A stretch of 64,000 nt of DNA from Tanypteryx hageni (Eukaryota > Arthropoda > Insecta > Odonata > Petaluridae). Both the position numbers and the translations under genes were made by a program. Of this stretch, positions 22,881 to 35,407 are shown in pieces (positions within the stretch are counted from its first letter, which is position 1; every line of letters begins with the position of its first letter). The stretch is from assembly GCA_028673005.1 (NCBI GenBank), contig CM054118.1, positions 59,093,338-59,157,337 on the forward strand. The letters run 5' to 3'. The notes below the pieces were generated by a model, which searched no databases, had not been told where the DNA came from, and saw nothing but the letters and a program-made list of their open reading frames with translations.

Positions 22881-23690
22881 CAAAGGTACCTCTAGATATG
22901 CCACGGACCTGAAATTTCACAGGATAATAGGTTGTTAGGTACAACCAACCAGAAAAATCGAAAATTCCAATTTCTTAAATTTTTAGTGTGGTATTTTTGA
23001 CCCCAATGTTTCATTTCGATACTCCATAAGAAAAACATAGAAATCTGTGCAGAGTTTCATAAATTTCGATTTTTAAATTACATAGTTATAATTCAGAAAA
23101 AACTCAGAACGAAAACAATTCTATAGCTAAAAGAATGGAGGTCCTTATTTTTGAAGTATAAATTTAAATTGGTGCCGAATTGGCGAAGGAATGCGTTTTT
23201 AATCGAAAATAGCAGATGCCCAACTGTAAAGAACTTCAACTACCATAGCAACCAGGACAATGCTTTTCAATGGGAATTAGCAATCCGTAATATATTAGCA
23301 TCGCTTTAATGCTTTTTAATAGGGAAATTCTTATTGTCTTTTTGATTTCAACCAAAGGCGTATACATATGATGACATCATAATTTTAAAACGCGATAAAT
23401 ATTATTAAATAAAAGAAAGTTAGTCCTTTCAATTATGGGGGTTAACGAACTATATATAATAATTGCTTTAATTTAGTGCTTATAACGAGAATCAGTGGAG
23501 TGTATTATAATCCAATTGATTTAAAACTGCTGCGTAAACTTATAATGACGTCAAAATCCAAATACAGGAAATAGTAGAGATTTGTGAAAAAAGTAATGTC
23601 GTGTTGGAGCTGAAATTTTAAAGTTATTTAGAGCATATTACAAATACCCAAATAAACATTTCAAAATCTCGATGAATATGTTGTTGCGGT

Positions 23691-23984
23691 CTTTAAATCT
23701 TTTTAAAATTGAAACAAATAGATAAATACCATTTCACTTCTAGATAAGCTACAACTTTAAAATTGATCAGAAATGTGTGGAATAAGTATAATATTTTTAA
23801 AATTGCAAGTTTTAGGGATTGTTTTACTCTATTATTTTTACATAAGTAAAGAACGAAAATCGGTTCAGAGGTGAAATCTTTAGAATTAAAAAATATTTCC
23901 AATGATGAAATATCTCTCTGAAAAATCAAAGGTTCTTCACGGTGAGATGAAATGCTTGCAGAATGCAATCACCTTTTACTAGTA
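23691..23984. repeat. Probable partial family D sequence
   Basis: Contains CACTTCTAGATAAGCTACAA and GAAATGTGTGGAATAAG, which align loosely with the start of D copy 2 (ACTTCTAGAAGTGCTACAGA). Heavily diverged. Confidence 0.35.
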
Positions 23985-24835
23985 TATCATTATAAATAGC
24001 CGCTTCTTACATACATAGGATATATATCACATAAAATCTAAGGTACTTCTAGAAGTGCTACAGAGGTGAAATTTGGCGGGAATATAGGTCATTAGAAAAA
24101 ATCCGAAATTTTAGAAAAGTTATATTTAAGAGTTTTTTGACCCCAAAGCCCAATTTTAAACACCCATAAGAAAAGCATTGAAAACGGTGCAGAGCTATAT
24201 AAAATTGGGTTTTTAAATTATTTACTAATAAGATACAAGGCTAGAACATGCACCATACTGTGAATAAAAGAATGAAGTTTATTTTTCTTGAAAAAATTAT
24301 TCAAATCCATGCTGAATTTGCGTAAACATTTGATTTTAATTATAAAATTATGAAATTTTTTCGGTCTTCGAAAATGAAAAATATTAACTGCCATAGCAAC
24401 GCCTCCAATGCCTTTAAATGGGAATTGATTTTCCATACTTTAGGAGCATTGATTTAATGCTTAGACTGCATTATAGTCCATTTGATTTCAGTCAACGTCG
24501 TTTACATATGATGACGTGATAATTTTTAATTAATTTTTTTATCTGGATACGTACTAAAAGGCACAGACTCCATAATCTTAACACACAAAATATCCTAATT
24601 TTTACATAAATTTTAGTGTGAAACGTGTAATTGGAAAACTTGGACGCAAAGCCGATTGCCAGAGAATTTAGAAATTCCGGATAGATGCCTTAATTTCGCA
24701 GAAAATGAAAACTATCATCTTATATAAATGCAGTCGCGTTGGTTTATTTACGAGTTTATATCTTGGTGTATGGTGATTTTTTGAACGTTTGTAGTATGCA
24801 AGCACCGACAACTCGCATTTCATATTACAAAATAA
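23985..24835 (+). repeat. Family D repeat, copy 2 (most complete)
   Basis: Runs from TATAAATAGCCGCTTCTTAC through TACTTCTAGAAGTGCTACAG, TTTTTTGACCCCAAAG, CCATAGCAACGCCTCCAATG, TACATATGATGACGTGATAA and ACTAAAAGGCACAGACTCC to GCAAGCACCGACAACTCGC. The final part (24650-24820) aligns with copy 4 at 42230-42440. About 850 bp with no coding capacity. Confidence 0.75.
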
Positions 24836-25690
24836 AAAATGAGCTTCGAAATTAATATTAAATCAAATTAAATTTTGTTCTGGGAGGTTATAGTTAAAAG
24901 AAAACTTTTAATAACAGACTAGAAAAACAGCTTTTTTAATTCTGTAAATAGATTATCAACTTACTTTGACGAAATTTACGATAATAAATCGAATTCATAT
25001 ATATTCCAAAAGTTGGCGTAAATATATTTTCAGTGTAACTTCATCTTTAATGTAATGTCGTAAATAAAGTCATTTTTATCAGAAAAACGATAAAGTAGAC
25101 CATATTTTAAATTTAATCAGTAAATCCTTATAATAACAATTATGTTTTCTAAGGTAGAGAATAATGAACAATTTTCTCTATTTATATTATTTTTTATATT
25201 ACTTGGAACGTGATGACTTTTTCCGGAAAAGCTTGACTTTAAGTTCGTATAAGTATCAAGTTCTACTTAGCCATTTTCTATACACTGTGATCCAATTTTA
25301 TTATCTTAACGAAAATAAATTGGGAAGAATTAAAACTACTACTTATTTAATAAACCTACACTAAATAACCAGAGACAATCTTTCATTGTTAAGATAGATT
25401 ATTTTTGTCGGAAAAGAGCCCTTTTTCAGAATCCGAAGATGCGAATGAATTTTTGTAATCATCATCAGTTTACGGTATCATTTATAAATTAAATTTCACC
25501 TTCAATTTTTCGAATTAATGTTAAATGTGTGCGCTCTAATCGCAGTGATTGTATGTATGTACCATCTCTTGAGATTATATTGTGCCAGCACGTCTATATT
25601 TGAAGTTAGCTCAGCTGCTATACCAAGCTTGGACGGATAATAGATCGCATTAGGTTCATTGTTTTGCACTAAGTCAATATAACAACATTA
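24836..25690. other. AT-rich DNA, nothing recognised
   Basis: No gene or shared repeat found. Confidence 0.45.
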
Positions 25691-25696
25691 TATCCC

Positions 25697-26327
25697 CTAT
25701 TATACTTGTGCGGATTAATCGTGCGGCGGATTAACCGGACGTTCTGAAGCGAGTTTGAATTTTCCCGCTAATATGAAAAATGAAGAAGACACGGACTTAA
25801 TTAATCTATTAAACATCCGCCGATTTATAAAATCAATCAAGCAAAAGCTGATTCACTAAAAGAGAATTTGGGCAGCGTTATTTGTCAAAAAATATGGCGT
25901 TAATTGATTTACTTACCACTTTTACTCGAATTCTACTTTTCCTTTTTATTTGAGAGAGGTTCTTATAAACCAAGGGCCTTCTCAAATTCGCAGCAATATT
26001 ATGTAACTCTATGGGCGAGTGGATGCTTTATTAACATTTATATCTTACTACAACATCTTTTTCGTGTGCACTCATAACGATTATTTGTTGGTCAGAAAGA
26101 ATGATCCCTGCCAAAAATAAATTTTGATTTTCTCTTAATTTATTCGACCATAATTACATTTTCTGGTTCAATTGATAGATTTATATTTCTGACATTCTGT
26201 TTTACATATACAGATTTGTACTGTGTTGAACTGAGATGAAGCATAAGCAAGTTTTGCCTTAAAATGCGGATTATACAGACCGTTCCTACACAAGTTCCAA
26301 TTAGCACGTATAATCAGGGTTTTACTG
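25697..26327. mobile_element. pogo/Tigger-like element with degraded left end
   Basis: The right end, read on the minus strand from 26327, starts CAGTAAAACCCTGATTATAC next to TA (26328-26329) and carries a second ATAATCCGCA motif inward. At the left, CCCCTATTATACTTGTGCGG (25697) resembles the interior of that TIR, but the CAGT start is gone. The right end is well supported; the left boundary is tentative. No transposase. Confidence 0.45.
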
Positions 26328-26329
26328 TA

Positions 26330-28254
26330 TTTCGAGAAAATGATTTTCGAGTTCCGTTTCTGGTTTAAAATTATCGGAATGCTTCTTCACTTTAAGTCAC
26401 TAAAATTTCAGACGCTTTGAAAATGGAAGTTCTCACAACTTTTTCAAGAGTTCTTTCTGGAGTATCTTTTATGCTGCTATTGCTCCCCCTATCATGTTCC
26501 TCGACCGCTTTAGGAGTATTTCTCATTTTATTTTTGGAAAAGGAACAACTTAAAAGTTCTTATTAGCTTTCCTTAGCTCGGAATACAATATTTCCGCTTT
26601 CAGTAGTAGTTTCTAAGAGTGCTCTGCTGGTCTCTCGGAATTTTCTTGCTGCACCAGCATCCGAAGGATGTAATGCGCGCAATGAACGAAACTTAGCCGG
26701 CTAAAAATAGAAATAAAGAACGCTTCACGACGTTTTAAAGCCTCGTTCCTATTGTTAACTTGTACTCACGTGATCGCACGGCAATCTAATATGTTGGGAA
26801 GTTGGACCGTTCTTGAGAACGCTGCACTCTGTGCGACTTTCAAGTCTAAATAAAAGATTGTTCTTAGATTAATAAAATTTCGCGATTAGCCTTCACAAGT
26901 ATATTTGCAAATGCGGCTTTAAGTCTTAAGCGATGTTTATTCGATAATAGAAATTTAAAACTTCGGATGTGATAAGTTAATTCTACTTCCTTATGTAATG
27001 TATTTCCATCTATACAATTAAAAATATTGTGTTTAGATTTCAGGATAAAAAACAACCTTTTTTGATTTTATATTATTCACGGATATTTACATATTACACC
27101 GATGTTTATGGATATGTAAAGACCTTTAATGAAATTGCTCTGACTGCATTGAATGGATAGCATACAAAAGTAGTTTGAAGCATACGTCCAAATCTAGCGT
27201 CTAAATATTAGATTTGGAACAAGACGATTATTGTAATCATTGTTTACTCTAATTAGGAAGGCGTAATGTTGAAACCCACAGAAGCTGTAATTTTTTGTGC
27301 TGTTTTTGAAATCCTTAACGCACCGCATTACAATTAACGGGCTTGGATATTACCTTAAATACCATGATGAATGTATAGTTCGAAGTTTTCCTTTATCTCT
27401 AAGAATTTAGAATAATATCGGTACAGAAATTGCATTTATAGATCCATAGGTTGAAATAGTAGAGCAGTTTAAAAATAACTGCAACAGCTATATTCACATG
27501 TCACACGGCAGTGACATCCAAACTATCAATATATCATGAACAATGCAATTCATTTTTTGCGCACGTTACTATCACCTAATTACATGTATCTTCATTTGCT
27601 CTCATAGCTCCTTTTTGTCACCGTCGACCATAATATAATGTTTCTATATTTCGCGCTCTATTTAGGGGGCAAGTTTCCATTGCCACCGCCGCCGGAGTTG
27701 TTTCTGTGATATGTAGTTGCTATTAGTGTCCTAGCAAAGTTCTACGCAAAAAAACCTTGTCGCGAGCAACGTGAATTTTATTATCAACTTTTAATTCTAT
27801 TCGGAGTTTTTATTCAGATAACAACTATTAGAATAAATATCCATTCGTGCACAATGCATTATATCTTCTCTAATTGAGATAAAATTATAATTATTATTTT
27901 TTCCGCCAAGGTTTTGTATTTGAAAAAGAAATCACATGTCAGCCTTAATTGCTCGAGCTGATATTTTTCTGAAATATTTTTGTCGTGGCTGCTCGTGAAA
28001 CATCACAAAATTTCGAATATTCGAATTTCCGTCGCATACAAATTTTTCAACGGTGCTCACCATTCAATAAATGCTATTCACAGTTATTAACGTTTTAGTT
28101 TTGGTAATATAGCATTTCATCATCATCATTTTACCTTCAATGTCGCAAGTAGGCTAAAGCCAGTTGGAGATGACTGCTACAAAATTGAACCTACAAATAT
28201 CTTTGACTTATACATTAATTAAAATTCAACAGACACATATTTGCACATTATCAT
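26330..28254. other. No gene recognised
   Basis: AT-rich single-copy-like DNA. No domain-bearing frames and no shared repeats. Confidence 0.45.
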
Positions 28255-28400
28255 CATCATCATAGGCAGTCTGTCCGTAGACAGGTCTGTGATTATTCAT
28301 GGTTAAACCTGTTTCCCCATACACTCCTATTTTCCGCTGTCCTCTTCATATCTTGATAACTCTTTCCCTTTCAAATCGTCTATCAGCATTTAAAAACTAT
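28255..28400 (-). pseudogene. RTE-like LINE 3' end with (ATG)n tail
   Basis: On the minus strand the translation SYQDMKRTAENRSVWGNRF-NHE-stop-SQTCLRTDCL is followed by (ATGATG)n at 28255-28264. The MKRxAEnRxxW motif is the extreme C-terminus of RTE-like LINE polyproteins, and short trinucleotide tails are typical of their 3' ends. Another CATCATCAT run at 28120-28131 may mark a second tail. Only the last ~40 codons remain, with one stop. Confidence 0.6.
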
Positions 28401-29650
28401 TTTTTAAAACAGCATTTCATTGGAGCGATTGACTGTTCACGCGGACCGCAGTTTAAATTTGTGTTTTACCTCTCATGTTTCGAAAACACGCCTTGATATT
28501 CTTAGATAGCATCAATGCCATCACTTTTAGTTAACAGCTGAATTTATCGGCATTTTCGATGAATAATTGTTTATATAATTATTTATTATAATCAAGTGCT
28601 GGTTGATAGCAAAACCCTTTGCGTATTGCATAGACCCTTGCGAACTTTTCGCCAATAAATACGAACGTGAAAGGCATATTGGTAGCAGTTATATCGAGAG
28701 ATATTATTCATTAAATGGAAGACATATTAGGCACGAAATCGTACAGAATATTTCCATATGGTGTGATACGGTTACGAAGAATCGGGTACATTATTTAAGA
28801 TCATCTTCGGTCGGCCGAGGAACACAGGGAGAGGAAAAGAGAGAGAGAGAGGGGGGGAGGCGAGAGAGTAATTTATTCGCCTACTACGTCACGCATAGTG
28901 CATTAGACCGCAGCATAGGAAAACGAAGGATCTCCTGAGAGGGAGGTGGGTTAGTGGGATCGGAGTCGGATTCGGAAAATGACTTAATCCGAATGGGCTT
29001 GGAGTAATTAATTCAACGGGCTCCAGTAAAGTTCGAGGAAAACAACTGCGGACAAAATAGCATTTTCGTCGGCGTGTGTTTGAGCGTATAAGGTATTTTC
29101 CTTTTATCACTTCGAATGGTTCAAAGTTTTATATATCCTACGCGATGGATTAATTTTCTTAAGTTTAGTGCTGACTGTGAAATGCTTTTATTTTCATGCA
29201 GTGGACGTCGGTTCGAGTCGAGGCGCGCCATAATTTTCTTAGAAACACATTTGGGTCGAATACATTACTGCTGCTTTTGCGAGGTTCCATGTTCGATACA
29301 TGTATTGACTGTATTATTCTTCTTATGAACCTTGTAGTTACAATTTTGAAGAGTTTGTTTGTCATTTGTAACGCTTGAAGAGGTCGTATCTCCTAAATCC
29401 ATCACTTTTTAGTTCATATTTATTATTATTACAATTAAATCACAATTTTCCATCCGTCGCGGTAATTTAGGATAAAATATTTTAAATCACTACCTCCATC
29501 CACTTTTTTTAATCAACAGGAATATTCATTATCGACACATTTCAAAAATAATTTACAGAACATAATTTATGTCTTGTAGGTGAACTAGATTACCAATTGG
29601 TTAACTGATACGTTTTGTCGTTACACGAGTTAAAAGATCTCATCCGTCTA
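28401..29650. other. No gene recognised
   Basis: Includes a short GA run (28830-28860) and a CpG-containing patch (28870-29060). No recognisable coding or repeat content. Confidence 0.4.
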
Positions 29651-29885
29651 CAGCCTGCGGCCCATGTCAGGCTCGCTGGAGCAGTATTTTGCGCTCCGCG
29701 GTGCCATTATGAAACCGAACCTCGAAATGCAATACTGATCATTTTATATATGTTGATTATAATTATTGACAGAAAACCTTTCTGCTGAATTTATGACGCT
29801 ATAATATCGATTTTCAATGATATGACCATCTGCATTCTCTCACGCAAATTCCGATGTGAACTCCAATGCGGCCCGCCGAAGCATT
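29651..29885. mobile_element. hAT-type MITE, degraded copy 3
   Basis: CAGCCTGCGGCCCATGTCAG at the left and AATGCGGCCCGCCGAAGCAT at the right match the internal landmarks of copies 1 and 2 (ATGCGGCCCGCCGAAGCATT). The terminal inverted repeats and target duplication are not preserved. Confidence 0.6.
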
Positions 29886-30290
29886 AATGCGCGTATGTGT
29901 GCGTGTGAAATTTTAAAATTAAATGGAATGTAATTTAGAAAAATTCTTTTGTAAACAATTTCTCGAATATAGGTGATTTAGAAAAATCAGGAACGATGTG
30001 CTCTTGGCGACAAAATGTATTCTACTAAAATGATGAAGTTTTCGTGTTCCAAACGAATGGACCAGTATTTGAAACACAAAACTGTGGGAAATAGATTTTA
30101 ATTATTTTTGCTCTTACTGGTCCAAGTCTCGAATTTTTGCGATGGTTACAAGTAATTTTAAAATACGAATACGGCGGAAACATTCCCATGATGTTTAAAT
30201 GGAGGAAATTGAAAGTTCCTGGAGTAGAACTGGGGTCGTTCTTCTAAACAATTTTTGCTCGGATAGCGAGGGTATGCCATGGTTCTACGT

Positions 30291-30470
30291 CAATTCGTCG
30301 CGGGAAATTCGTAGTGTGTCAAATTCGTTGCGAAACAAATTCGTCGCGAAACAAATTCGTCGCGTGGCAAATTTCTCGCATGGAAAATTCGTAGCAAGAC
30401 AAATTCGTCGCTTGGCAAATCCGTCCCGTGGCAAATTAGTCGGAAATTCGGGAACCGTTAAGGAAATATG
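30291..30470 (+). repeat. 15-16 bp minisatellite, array 1
   Basis: About ten imperfect units of CAAATTCGTCGCGTGG-type sequence. The right flank, AAATTCGGGAACCGTTAAGG then AAATATGAAAT, is shared with array 2 in inverted orientation. The frame reads as repeated KFVAKQIRR-like peptides, an artefact of the repeat. Confidence 0.85.
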
Positions 30471-31085
30471 AAATATTTTTGTTATTTTCAATGTCACGAT
30501 TTACATAGTCAAATCCAGGGTCGCGCATTGGCAGTGAAATGTCCCGCCGTCCAAGATGCAGATAAAATTTTGCCCGACTTTGTTTTTTATATGATATAAA
30601 AATATCTGGCAATAATTTCTTGGTAAATACTCTTCTCACTCAAACATATGTAAGTTTTTCCATTTTCATTCTTTCCCTTATAGCATAGCTTTCTATGACT
30701 GCTCTTCCAGTATTGCAGCAGGGATAACCCACGCATAAACACGAAAGAAAATACAAATGAAAGTGTCAATCCGGAATCCATGTATCGATGAATCGAGAAA
30801 AAGGATCTCGTAACTTTAACTCTCCGTCGGCCATTTAGGATGAAACAAAATAAGATAACATATATTAATTAGGTATTTTGGAAAAAATAAAATCTTACAC
30901 CAAAACCAAAATCCGACTTTCTTTTAGATAACGAACACCTGTTCCCTTCCCGTTCCCCGATATTCCTGTCCGTTCTCCCCATCTCTCCAACGCGTTGTCC
31001 CGGCCAACGCGTATCATCTCAAGCAAGGCCTCTGATTGGGTAGCGTCAGTTCTCAAGGCCCGTAACGCGTGCATGGAAACTTAAG
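30471..31085. other. No gene recognised
   Basis: AT-rich, followed by a GC-richer patch at 30940-31070. Nothing identified. Confidence 0.45.
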
Positions 31086-31089
31086 ACTG

Positions 31090-31345
31090 TTTTCCACATT
31101 TTACTTAGAATTCACTTTCCGTCATCCCCTCCTCCATAGTGTCATTCTTTTCCTTTACCTTATCTTCCCCTGGTTTTTCCATTTCCCTTTCCCTTCCAAC
31201 TTCACTCCTCACCTAGGACTCCCAGTGTTATTCACTCTCTCCCCCACTCCCTCCCCAACCAACCTTAACCTCACCTCCCATCTTCCCCCACTTACCCATC
31301 TCTTCTCCCCTCCTTTCTCCACCTTTTTGTTTCCTTTCCAACCTC
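31090..31345 (+). repeat. Polypyrimidine tract
   Basis: CT-rich with CCCCACTCCCTCCCCAACC-type segments; the frames are low complexity. Confidence 0.6.
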
Positions 31346-33800
31346 CTTCTGTTTCTGGCCATATATTTTTTGATTCTTGTTGCCTGATGGTGATGGCGAT
31401 GCATCGAAACTGATCGTGCGTGTATATTTTTGTGGATTTTACACCAAGTTATTTTATACTGTATCGTATTGTTCAACTTAACAATGCCTATCCTAATCTC
31501 ATTTTAACAAAACGAAACATCAAATAAAATCGGGGTTATTAGAAATGGTAAATAATTTAAAATAAACTAATTTCGGAGTTATTGTTAACAGTTATTTCAA
31601 TTTACGATATATATAATGAGCAGTTCGTAACCCTGTTACGCTCTCAGCTAAGGAATGGCATATTCCATTGCGACCATTCTTTCAGTGAACAGTTGGCCTA
31701 ACGCCTAAAGAAGATTTGGATAATGGATTAGAATAAGTATTGTTTTGTATTTTGAGTAGCTAGCCATTAAACTTTTTCCCTAATTGGATTAGAGGGATAG
31801 TTGCAGCGAACACGCGTTATATTCCTGCGAAATCTCAATCATCTACATAGACGGAAGCAAAGACTAGTACCCCTACGGAAAGACCGGAAACTTAATGCTA
31901 TAAAACGATTCCCAGGTTTTCCATGGAGGGGGCTACAATCGATGGGTCAACGGGAAAATTTGGAACTACGCGTTAACGAATGCTAGCGTGACGTCATTAC
32001 AGGATGTCCCTTGCCCCCTTCCCCTCCCGTTTTATTACGATAATAATAACACATAAATTGCACGGACATATTAAATGGACATAAATGAAAGAATTGCATA
32101 TAAGAAATCAAATTTATTACCGTATATCACACATTGCGAGAGTACAAAGTCATTATCAAATTACATAACAGCGAGGTACTTTTACATAAATATTATACAA
32201 TAAAGATATAAAAATGAATTATTGTAACAGAATTTTATAACGTTAATACCTTTTATGCATGAAACGCAATTAAAGGAAATTCACGCGTGCGACGAAAAAC
32301 GTCAAACTTTCACGTCAAGAATGAATTTGTGGATCAAGCAAAAATCTATTTGTAAAGTGATTTCTTCGGCCCTGGAACACATTCTCTTTCTGTTGCACCT
32401 GTAAAAAGAACGAAAATGAATATCTAAGAATGTCAATCATTAAACCTGCTAAACCTAATGAAATTGATGCAGGAGGCAATGGGCATGCTTCAAATGTTGC
32501 AATAAATGTAAAATAAGGCAAATGCGCTTACGTCCCATTGCGGTCCATAAACAATGTTTCTATAAAGATCACATTACCATTTGTAAAATTAAACACATCA
32601 CATTGCACTAGAAAATGTCCACTTTATCTATAATTTACTCTAAGCACAGTTGTATTTGCTGACGTTTACGTGATCACAGCAGTTACAGTTAGCCCATTTA
32701 AGATCTATATGTATTCATCATATAACAAGGAAAACTTTTGACAGAAATTTCAATTTCTCGATCGAAAAATATATGCATATATCTAAATATGTTTTGAAAT
32801 AAAGAATTATCTTAAAGTCTAGGATTATAAACAAATGAATAATAAGAAACAAGAAATAATCAAGTTAACAATTTCTGTAAATTCAAAAAATTTCAAATTA
32901 AAACAATGAGACATCGTTACGGTACACTTATTTCATTCTATTACAAGCACAATTCTATCCTCTGGCGTCTATGTTGCAGTTTAACTTCCAAACTCACAAT
33001 AATCTACTGATAACCGCGAGAAGTTTTAAACAGAAATTTCAGTTACTCAATCTAAAATTACGGCTTATTTTGTGAACTTACACATACCATATTCACGGCC
33101 AGGGTAATGGATGAAACAGCTAGGTGAATCAAGCGAGGCTTAACACCTGAAAATGAGAAACATTTCCTCTCAAAATGCTTCTCGCACACAAACAAACGAG
33201 AGAAATTTCTTTCCTTCCTTCGTAGAAGATCTATCCATTGCAGGTATCTGTTAAGAAAATATAAAAGCATTCTCACAAAACGCATTCACATAATACTTCG
33301 TAGAACTAGTTCGTTAGATTTTTTTTTTCAAAAAAATATGCCATTTTTAAGACTTACCTGTTGATTGGAGATCAGAACAAATTCATTCCGTCACGTTTTC
33401 TTAAACAGTGATGTATGCATATCTACTATATATCTACTTGACAAAATCAGAGTAACTGAAAACCGCTCAATAAGCAATGGCGAGCTTTTATCAAGCAAAA
33501 TGGCCTCTGTTCCGTTACGATACACAAGGAACGTGTGGCGCTGTGGTGATGCGGTAGAGAGAGAGAAATAGAAGGAGAAAAATAGAGGGAGAAAATGAGA
33601 GAGAGAGAGAACTGACTGCGACTGCAGCGCCTATCGCGGTCCCCTTAGCATAGTGAACTACGTGTAAAAGCTGGGAATCTATTCTCCCATAAGAGTTTCA
33701 TACCCCTGGACGGAAGTTTGTTAAAACACGTATAAAAGATAAGATACGAATATATTCCCATACACAAATATGAGGTATCACAAGATTAATGAAGAAAAGG
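31346..33800. other. No gene recognised; short GA patch 33557-33611
   Basis: AT-rich, single-copy-like sequence with short frames only. A pure GA stretch lies at about 33598-33610. Confidence 0.45.
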
Positions 33801-33945
33801 ATTTCCTATTTCCTCAACGATTCCTGAATTTGCGACGAATTTGCCACGCGACGAATTTGTCTTGGGATGAATTTGCCACGCGACGAATTTGCCATGCAAC
33901 GAATTTGTATCGCGATGAATTTGACAGGCGACGAATTGCCTGGAC
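33801..33945 (-). repeat. 15-16 bp minisatellite, array 2 (inverted)
   Basis: About seven units of GCGACGAATTTGCCAC-type sequence, the reverse complement of array 1. The left flank (33801-33831), read on the minus strand, gives AAATTCAGGAATCGTTGAGG then AAATAGGAAAT. It matches the array 1 flank closely, so the arrays derive from one duplicated or mobile unit rather than from independent expansion. Confidence 0.85.
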
Positions 33946-34251
33946 ACCGTATGCTATAGCTATTGGAAATCAATAAAATTGCGTAAGAGTTACCGCAAAT
34001 GTTATTTTCGGCGGAGCAGACAGAATGACAAAGGCAGAGACGAAGCATATTATATATTAAGATGTCCGCGGATGAACATTTTTCGCCCTCGCAGCTTTTT
34101 TAGGTTTAGTAATTATTCCGCTAGCAGTTGATTTCTCATAACTCCCATTCGTTCCTAGTGTTATAATAATGTCACAGTGGCGTGTTCGTGTCGGCGGAAT
34201 AATTTTTTTCACATTTTCTCCGCTTGCTGAGACTGTCACCGTAAGTGCAAC

Positions 34252-34741
34252 CAGTGGCGGATTTAAGGGGGGATCGCACATGGCGCGCGTCAGGGGCCCC
34301 TTGAATTATGGGGCCCCCCGTGACCTATGGCAGTGCTTCTCAACTTGGGTTACGCGGAACACTCGAGTGCTGAGAAAGGTTGGGGTTCCGTGTGGGTCCG
34401 CGAAAATGGAGGAAAAAGGCAAGATTTCCCTACCGCTCAAGTTACTCTAAATCTTGAATTTCTCCCTCACATTCAGTGGTGGATTTAAGGGGGGCCGCAA
34501 TTGGCCCCATAAAAAATGTTCGTGTATATATTTTTAGAAATATTAAATGTCTCAATTTAAAAATCAGTGGAACCTCTCTATGATTCCGTAGAAAAACGAT
34601 CGTTAAGAGGTGTCACAATAGAGGGTAGCCGTTAGGAGCGGTTTCACTATGTACTTAGACTGCAGGGCCCCTAAGTTTTTAGCACCAGGGCCCCCCAAAT
34701 GTTTAACGCCAGGGACCCCAGGAGGCGTTAATCCGCCACTG
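34252..34741. mobile_element. hAT-type CAGTGGCGGAT MITE with nested insertions
   Basis: The left end is CAGTGGCGGATTTAAGGGGG and the right end, on the minus strand, is CAGTGGCGGATTAACGCCTC. The flanks AGTGCAAC and AGTACAAA match at 6 of 8 positions, consistent with an aged 8-bp hAT duplication. Inside are a second left-end copy (CAGTGGTGGATTTAAGGGGG at 34474), a different hAT-like end (CAGTGCTTCTCAACTTGGG at 34331) and a Tigger-like mini-element at 34565-34652. G-rich and C-rich blocks (GGGGCCCC) lie near both ends. Confidence 0.65.
34565..34652. mobile_element. Possible Tigger-like mini-element
   Basis: Starts CAGTGGAACCTCTCTATG and ends with GGTTTCACTATG (minus-strand reading CATAGTGAAACC). 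The start has the Tigger form, but the two ends agree only partly and no TA duplication flanks it. Confidence 0.35.
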
Positions 34742-35407
34742 AGTACAAATGGACATCGTTTAAAGAAGAAAAACATTCCATCCTTTATGCGACAAAAAAC
34801 TCAGACCCTTATTACTCTGTGAATCGGAACGAATGGAGAATTAGTGATGCCCGTAAATTTTTCGAGGAAAAGAGAAGGGGCGGGGAGAAAGACTTTTGGA
34901 TTGAAATAAGCTCCTTAGAGACGCCATTTTGATTCCATTGCCCTTAATTTCCAAGCACATCCTCGATTGCTCATAATCCTTTGAAGCATTACTTCATGCC
35001 CCCACCACCCCCCCCCCCCCCCCGTCGTCTTCAGGAAGCCTCCAGGATGTACATTACTTCTAGAAAAATCGAGTAACACCTCGTCTTCGCCCCGTTTCTT
35101 TCTTCCTGAAATTTTTATTATCCTCCCGCCCTTTTAATCTCCCCGTTCCCTCTACCAAAACTGTGTCACTGCAAAAATCATTCTTGCCTTCGACAAGGGC
35201 AAATGAATGAAGGATGGCTGCGTTAATGAGCCGTTCAAATACGGAGAGCCTATTAAGTTTATTGGGACGGGCCCACCCTTTTCGACGGAGGTAGCACTGC
35301 AGCTCCTTCGCGATCTAAAAATAGAATCGCATTAGGCCACTGGTGGAGCCTGAACCCTTAGTAAGGATCCTCCGAAAGTAATGAAAAAAATGTCAAGGAC
35401 GCTCCTG

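Larger units (their letters stand above)
21957..23690 (+). repeat. Family D repeat, copy 1 (split by an insertion)
   Basis: The left part (21957-22016) starts ATAAATAGCTGCTTCTTACG, matching the start of D copies at 23990 and 41708. The right part resumes at about 22876 with AAAGGTACCTCTAGA. Further landmarks are TTTTTGACCCCAATGTTTCA, GCAACCAGGACAATGCTTTT with GGGAATTAG, and TACATATGATGACATCAT near 23370. From 23460 to 23690 the pattern partly repeats (GCTTTAATTTAGTGCTTATA, then GATGACGTCA-like AATGACGTCAAAAT), suggesting a second overlapping unit. No coding capacity; the family is not one I can name. Confidence 0.7.

Noticed and set aside
30291..30450. CRISPR array
   Set aside because: Units are contiguous and imperfect with no unique spacers, and the window is eukaryotic.
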